A DNA stretch of 18,259 nucleotides, taken from assembly GCA_003542655.1 (NCBI GenBank), contig DPKF01000178.1, forward strand, positions 1-18,259. Reading direction: 5' to 3'. Below are positions 14,805 to 18,259 of this stretch, piece by piece; position 1 is the first letter of the stretch; every line of letters begins with the position of its first letter. The notes below the pieces were generated by a model, which saw nothing but the letters and a program-made list of their open reading frames with translations, did no database searches and was not told where the DNA came from. This DNA is from Holosporales bacterium (GTDB lineage Bacteria > Pseudomonadota > Alphaproteobacteria > Paracaedibacterales > UBA11393). The position numbers and the translations under genes are program-made.

Positions 14805-16034
14805 ATGAAATTAAAATTATTTTTAATGAGTGTTTTGGTTGCATCAAATGTATTTTGTGCAGAGCAATCAAAAGAATTCAGCAGTACTAACGCTGAGGGA
14901 GAGACAGTTCATGCTAACGCTGATGGCGTATTAATATTAGATAACCCTGTCGTTAAAGAAATTACGTTCCCTAATGGTGACTATTTTCGCGTTGTGTCCG
15001 CAGATGGAGAACAACAAGTTGCCGCTGCAATTTTCAGAAGGATATCATATCAATCATATCCATTAACAGGGCCAGAAAACAAGCAATGTGTTTTGTGCCC
15101 CTTATTGGTTAATGAGATGTTAGACGCTTATTGTCAGTCGCTTGCAATGATGTTATCAGACCCAAACGTTATGAAATTCTATCTGTCGGGTGTGCATTAC
15201 CCAAGAAATACGCTTTTAGAAAACAAGATTGCACTTATGCTCGTGTTCAATGCACGCGATAATTTAAACGGGCATGAATTACAAGCAATTTTTGCAGAAT
15301 TCTTCAAAGATAAAACTGAAGCCGATATGATGAATTTGTCAGAACAAGACTTTCCAGAAAATCTGAAAAATATTATAGAATCTGATCGCGATACACTTAG
15401 CATTTTAGCTTTTTGTTTTTTAAGTGGAGATAATATTGAGCACATAAAAAATGAAATATCTTCAAATGACAGTTATCTTGTCAATATATTTTCAAACTAT
15501 AGAGAACTTATTATCCGTCTGGTGAAAGATGTTGATTATCAACTACCGCAAAAAGTTGCAAATCATTTAAATCTAGACTTAAAAAGGGATGGGTTGCCCC
15601 GATTTGTATTAAATGTTGATGATCAAATGATTGGCTTTATGCGTTTTGGTGCTTACCCTAAATCAATGATTGAAGCAGATCTAAAGGAAAACCCTGATGC
15701 GCTTGCTTTGTTAGCGCAGCATTATTTAGTTGATAGAGGATGCGCTATTGCTGCTGTGATGATTCAAGCAGAGTATCAACACAAGGGTTATGTAGAAGCT
15801 TTTGGACGGGAAATGTTTGGAAAAATTTTACCTTGGTATGCAACCTGCCAAGATGCACCAAAATATCCCGAAGGTCAACTAGGGCAAGTTTATATTACGC
15901 ATAGAATAGAGCAACTCGTAACCGCTAAGCTTGTTGAAAAATTGAGATCTTTAGGCCACCTTTCTGTTATTGAGCTTGGGTCATTTGTCAGTTCAGGGCA
16001 GGAGAAAATGGCTTATTTGGTGAGATTTATCTAG
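14805..16034 (+). CDS. Exported protein with GNAT acetyltransferase-like core
   Basis: 409 residues with a signal peptide (MKLKLFLMSV, then NVFCA, cleavage after A19). Residues about 50-135 resemble the start of RimJ-type GNAT enzymes: an FPNGDYFRV strand, then LSDPNVMKFYLSG near 122-134. A segment of about 130 residues with no recognised motif follows. The later part has the order of a GNAT core: FVLNVDDQMIGFMRF (strand 4), IAAVMIQAEYQHKGYVEAFG with Q325-H-K-G-Y-V330 fitting the acetyl-CoA loop pattern Q/R-x-x-G-x-G/A except at the last position, then VYITHRIEQLVTAKLVEKLRSLG like the C-terminal GNAT helix. GNAT enzymes move an acetyl group from acetyl-CoA to an amine, which makes export odd, since the periplasm lacks acetyl-CoA; delivery into a host cell would resolve this. 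It follows gyrB by 45 nt and ends at a strong terminator. Family assignment is by motif only. Confidence 0.65.
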   Translation: MKLKLFLMSVLVASNVFCAEQSKEFSSTNAEGETVHANADGVLILDNPVVKEITFPNGDYFRVVSADGEQQVAAAIFRRISYQSYPLTGPENKQCVLCPLLVNEMLDAYCQSLAMMLSDPNVMKFYLSGVHYPRNTLLENKIALMLVFNARDNLNGHELQAIFAEFFKDKTEADMMNLSEQDFPENLKNIIESDRDTLSILAFCFLSGDNIEHIKNEISSNDSYLVNIFSNYRELIIRLVKDVDYQLPQKVANHLNLDLKRDGLPRFVLNVDDQMIGFMRFGAYPKSMIEADLKENPDALALLAQHYLVDRGCAIAAVMIQAEYQHKGYVEAFGREMFGKILPWYATCQDAPKYPEGQLGQVYITHRIEQLVTAKLVEKLRSLGHLSVIELGSFVSSGQEKMAYLVRFI

Positions 16035-16085
16035 GCAAAAAAGCCCAGAAACATTTGGCTGAATAACAATATTTGACGATACACC

Positions 16086-16116
16086 AAAGCCTGGTTAATT
16101 TAATCAGGCTTTTTTT
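16086..16116 (+). terminator. Intrinsic terminator after the GNAT-like gene
   Basis: AAAGCCTG (16086-16093) pairs with CAGGCTTT (16105-16112) over 8 bp with an 11-nt loop, and the second arm runs into seven T (16110-16116). A textbook rho-independent terminator, closing the gyrB-side transcript. Confidence 0.88.
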
Positions 16117-16124
16117 ATATCTGT

Positions 16125-16153
16125 TTTACATTATTGCTTAATTTCTTTACACT
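16125..16153 (+). promoter_or_regulatory. Candidate promoter of the MotA/ExbB-like gene
   Basis: TTTACA (16125-16130, 5 of 6) and TACACT (16148-16153, 4 of 6) are 17 bp apart, just after the terminator at 16086 and 33 nt before the ATG. Position and spacing both fit a sigma70 promoter. Confidence 0.5.
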
Positions 16154-16185
16154 GAAATAGAGTTTAACATGAAGATTCTTTTTAT

Positions 16186-17295
16186 ATGACTGTACCAATG
16201 CGCACGTTAACAATACAAGGTTTTTTTCTAGCATTTATTATGCTGGGGTGTTTTTTTGTTGGTGAAAAACTTGTTGATGTGTTTAATCATAACTTTTGGT
16301 TAAATATTATTATTATTTCTGCTTTTGTGATTGGCATTGTTTTATGTTTGCTGCAAGTTTTTAGTCTGCAGCGGGAATATGAATGGCTGGCGAATTTTTC
16401 AAAGGGCAAGGTTAATTTTTCAGAAAGTACAGGACCTGAAATTCTAGCACCTCTAAATTATACGCTAAAAGATACACCTAAAGGTGTTTTAACATTGCTT
16501 TCTATGAAAAGTTTATTGTCTAGTGTGGAACAACGTTTAGATGAAAAACGTGAATTAAATCGCTACCTTATTGGGCTATGTGTTTTCTTAGGTTTGGTTG
16601 GTACATTTTGGGGCCTTTCTAAAACAATTGGTGCGATTGCAAGTGTGATTAGTGGCATTGATGTTGATGCAACAGATATTAAAGATGCTTTCCAAAATTT
16701 AAAAGCAGGATTGCAGGCACCGTTAACGGGAATGGGGTATGCTTTTAGTTCTTCCTTGTTCGGGTTGTTAGGCTCTTTAGCGCTTAGCTTTTTAGATGTG
16801 CAAGTATCAAGTGCTTTTTCTAAATTTTATCAATCTGTTGAAAAGGTGTTATCTGCTTTTTCACAAAAAAATTCAGCGAATATGTTGACACCTGCGTCTG
16901 GCCCTGCTTATGGAGAGGCTTTAGTTGAACGGCTTGCAGAGGCCATGAATACATTTCAGACTCAATTAGATCGCTCTGAAGAAGGTCGTATACAATCCTC
17001 TAAGGCATTGTTAAGTTTTGCCGGGAATATTCATCAATTAAACGAGGTGATGAAAGCAAATTTAACGCATATGGATCAGCTGACACATCAGCATTTTGAA
17101 CTACAGCAACAAGTTGCCCGTCTTTTGCACGTGCACAATGATGAAGCCAGCAAGAAATCAATTAAAATGATTGAATGTACGGCACAAAATATATTAGATG
17201 AATTGTCAAGTGGCAGATCAAAAATAACAGATGAAATGCGAAAAGAAATTCGGATGTTATCAAAAACATTTTCTGCTATGGCGGCAAATGAATAA
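16186..17295 (+). CDS. MotA/TolQ/ExbB proton-channel family protein with coiled-coil tail
   Basis: Inner-membrane protein of the family that uses proton flow to drive envelope or motor work. Of 369 residues, two N-terminal membrane helices lie at about 9-26 and 38-59, then a cytoplasmic loop. The family core follows: helix 3 with RYLIGLCVFLGLVGTFWGL (126-144) and helix 4 within APLTGMGYAFSSSLFGLLGS (178-197), the TolQ/ExbB signature region. Residues about 245-369 are polar and probably coiled coil. The length exceeds TolQ or ExbB (about 230-245), and the core resembles the alphaproteobacterial MotA/ExbB-like type usually paired with a MotB/OmpA-like partner. No such partner (MotB, TolR, ExbD) is next to it; the neighbour is bamD. 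A Gln/Ser-rich tail rather than a flagellar context argues against true MotA. The start overlaps the stop of a 6-codon ORF (16169-16189). Confidence 0.8.
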   Translation: MTVPMRTLTIQGFFLAFIMLGCFFVGEKLVDVFNHNFWLNIIIISAFVIGIVLCLLQVFSLQREYEWLANFSKGKVNFSESTGPEILAPLNYTLKDTPKGVLTLLSMKSLLSSVEQRLDEKRELNRYLIGLCVFLGLVGTFWGLSKTIGAIASVISGIDVDATDIKDAFQNLKAGLQAPLTGMGYAFSSSLFGLLGSLALSFLDVQVSSAFSKFYQSVEKVLSAFSQKNSANMLTPASGPAYGEALVERLAEAMNTFQTQLDRSEEGRIQSSKALLSFAGNIHQLNEVMKANLTHMDQLTHQHFELQQQVARLLHVHNDEASKKSIKMIECTAQNILDELSSGRSKITDEMRKEIRMLSKTFSAMAANE

Positions 17296-17321
17296 ACTAA
17301 GCCTGTATTGTAAGCTGATCT

Positions 17322-17350
17322 TTGATTTTTAGCTTTCAATATGTTACAAA
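17322..17350 (+). promoter_or_regulatory. Candidate bamD promoter
   Basis: TTGATT (17322-17327) and TACAAA (17345-17350), each 4 of 6 to the sigma70 hexamers, with 17 bp between. The transcript would start about 25 nt before the ATG. Confidence 0.4.
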
Positions 17351-17381
17351 AGAAATACATTTATATTGACTGGAACCTTTC

Positions 17382-18134
17382 ATGAACGTAAAATTGTCAT
17401 CAATAAAAAAATATTTTTTACTAACTGGTGGTATTGTTATACTGTCTTCCTGCTCTGATATTGATGTTAATTATGCCGATAAAAAAGTAGATGATATTTA
17501 TGATATAGCTATGAAACAAATGAAAGAAAAGGATTATAGTCACGCTGCTAAAACATTTTTAGAAGTTGAACGTCATTATCCATATTCCAATCTGGCTGTC
17601 AAAGCCCAGTTATATTCAGCTTATGCACATTATGAAGCTGGCAAGTATGATGAGGCATCTGAAGGTTTTAATTTATTTGTACAGTTGCATCCAGGTCATG
17701 ATGATATTCCATATGCTTTGTATATGATGGGTATGTGTGCTTATGAACAGTTGCCAATTGTTGAGCGAGATCAAGAAGATGCTAGTCAAGCCGTGTATTA
17801 TTTTGAAGAAGTTTTAAGAAGATTCCCAAATTCAAGTTATGCAAAAGATGCAAAACTTAAAATTATTTTAGCAAAAGATCATATGGCAGCAAAAGAAATG
17901 AATATTGGTCGTTATTATATATCACGATATGCTTATGTTGCCGCAATTAATCGTTTTAAAACTGTTATGGACACGTATCAAACAACGACGCATGTTCCGG
18001 AAGCATTATATCGTTTGGTAGAGGCCTATAAGGCGCTTGGCATTGATGATCAAGCAAGGGCACATTTGGCTATATTGGGGCATAATTATGTTGATAATCA
18101 ATGGTATAAAAAAGCATATGATTTAGCTGCTTAG
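17382..18134 (+). CDS. bamD: Outer membrane assembly lipoprotein BamD
   Basis: Essential lipoprotein of the BAM complex, which folds beta-barrel proteins into the outer membrane; it binds BamA and client barrels from the periplasmic side. The 250 residues begin with a lipoprotein signal peptide whose lipobox is LSSC, with C24 as the lipidated residue. The rest is a run of TPR-like helical hairpins: YDIAMKQMKEKDYSHAAKTF, the conserved VERHYPYSNLAVKAQLYSAYAHYEAGKYDEA, then HPGHDDIPYALYMMGMCAYEQ and repeats to the end, as in E. coli BamD (about 245 residues). Asp at +2 after the lipid cysteine (SCSD has Ser first) does not block outer membrane sorting. GGAA lies 8 nt before the ATG. It sits alone behind its own candidate promoter, after the MotA/ExbB-like gene. 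Confidence 0.95.
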   Translation: MNVKLSSIKKYFLLTGGIVILSSCSDIDVNYADKKVDDIYDIAMKQMKEKDYSHAAKTFLEVERHYPYSNLAVKAQLYSAYAHYEAGKYDEASEGFNLFVQLHPGHDDIPYALYMMGMCAYEQLPIVERDQEDASQAVYYFEEVLRRFPNSSYAKDAKLKIILAKDHMAAKEMNIGRYYISRYAYVAAINRFKTVMDTYQTTTHVPEALYRLVEAYKALGIDDQARAHLAILGHNYVDNQWYKKAYDLAA

Positions 18135-18259
18135 TGTTTTGTGTGGTGCCGTTCGGGTTTGATGTTTAGACATGGTTGTTTTCTGATGGGGCCACCGCAA
18201 GTTCCAACAGTGCCACTGCCACCGACCTCCCGCCGCCACGAAGCTACAGTTCCCCCTGC
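18131..18259. other. GC-rich window edge with open frames on both strands
   Basis: After bamD the composition changes: 18191-18259 is about 67% GC, against well under 40% in the rest. On the plus strand, ATG 18162 (or 18186 in the same frame) opens a proline-rich frame that runs off the window (MGPPQVPTVPLPP and on). On the minus strand a frame enters from 18259 and stops with TAA at 18131-18133, overlapping the bamD end tail to tail; its last residues are KPERHHTKH. Either could be a real partial gene, or the segment may be the edge of an inserted repeat or mobile element. I cannot name it. Confidence 0.3.

Noticed and set aside
16169..16189. Six-codon ORF overlapping the start of the MotA/ExbB-like gene
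   Set aside because: The ATGA-type overlap suggests coupling, but no clear Shine-Dalgarno supports it and short ORFs are frequent by chance in AT-rich DNA.
16186..17295. Zorya defence component ZorA
   Set aside because: It shares the MotA/ExbB core, but ZorA is usually much longer and sits beside zorB and helicase or nuclease genes, none of which are here.

Overview
The window reads as a stretch of an AT-rich alphaproteobacterial chromosome. The core genes (adenosylcobalamin-dependent ribonucleotide reductase, sdhCDA, gyrB, bamD, a RhlE-type helicase and a CspA protein) have alphaproteobacterial-type sequences. The low GC, and several orphan signal-peptide proteins between housekeeping genes, suggest a host-associated lineage of the Holosporales or Rickettsiales kind. 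That placement is inferred from recognition alone; no search was run.

Layout. Positions 1-320: a probable SRP (4.5S) RNA, then a regulatory region with two NrdR-type boxes 32 bp apart, ahead of nrdJ (321-3860). Positions 3861-4446: a strong hairpin, a small secreted ORF with its own terminator, and a long-range inverted repeat. Positions 4447-6018, minus strand: a DEAD-box RNA helicase and, upstream of it, a cold-shock protein with a structured leader and a strong terminator. Positions 6260-7132: a periplasmic DsbA-family oxidoreductase, then a terminator-like hairpin only 14 nt from sdhC. Positions 7193-9708: sdhC-sdhD-sdhA, closed by a terminator and without sdhB. Positions 9998-12251: two unrecognised exported proteins. 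Positions 12339-14759: gyrB. Positions 14805-16034: an exported protein with GNAT-acetyltransferase-like motifs, then a clear terminator. Positions 16186-17295: a MotA/TolQ/ExbB-like channel protein without an adjacent MotB/TolR partner. Positions 17382-18134: bamD. The last ~70 bases jump to about 67% GC.

How the genes work together. Most are independent housekeeping functions: dNTP synthesis, RNA remodelling and cold response, respiration, DNA supercoiling, and envelope assembly. DsbA, BamD and the proton-channel protein belong to the envelope. The unusual content is the set of four exported orphan proteins. Three of them share the same signal-peptide geometry, with Cys18-Ala19 at the predicted cleavage site, and one carries an acetyltransferase-like core. 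I found no CRISPR array, complete insertion sequence, tRNA or rRNA, and no recognisable defence system. The best candidates for something undescribed are the exported GNAT-like protein, the two-gene secreted cluster and the GC-rich right edge.
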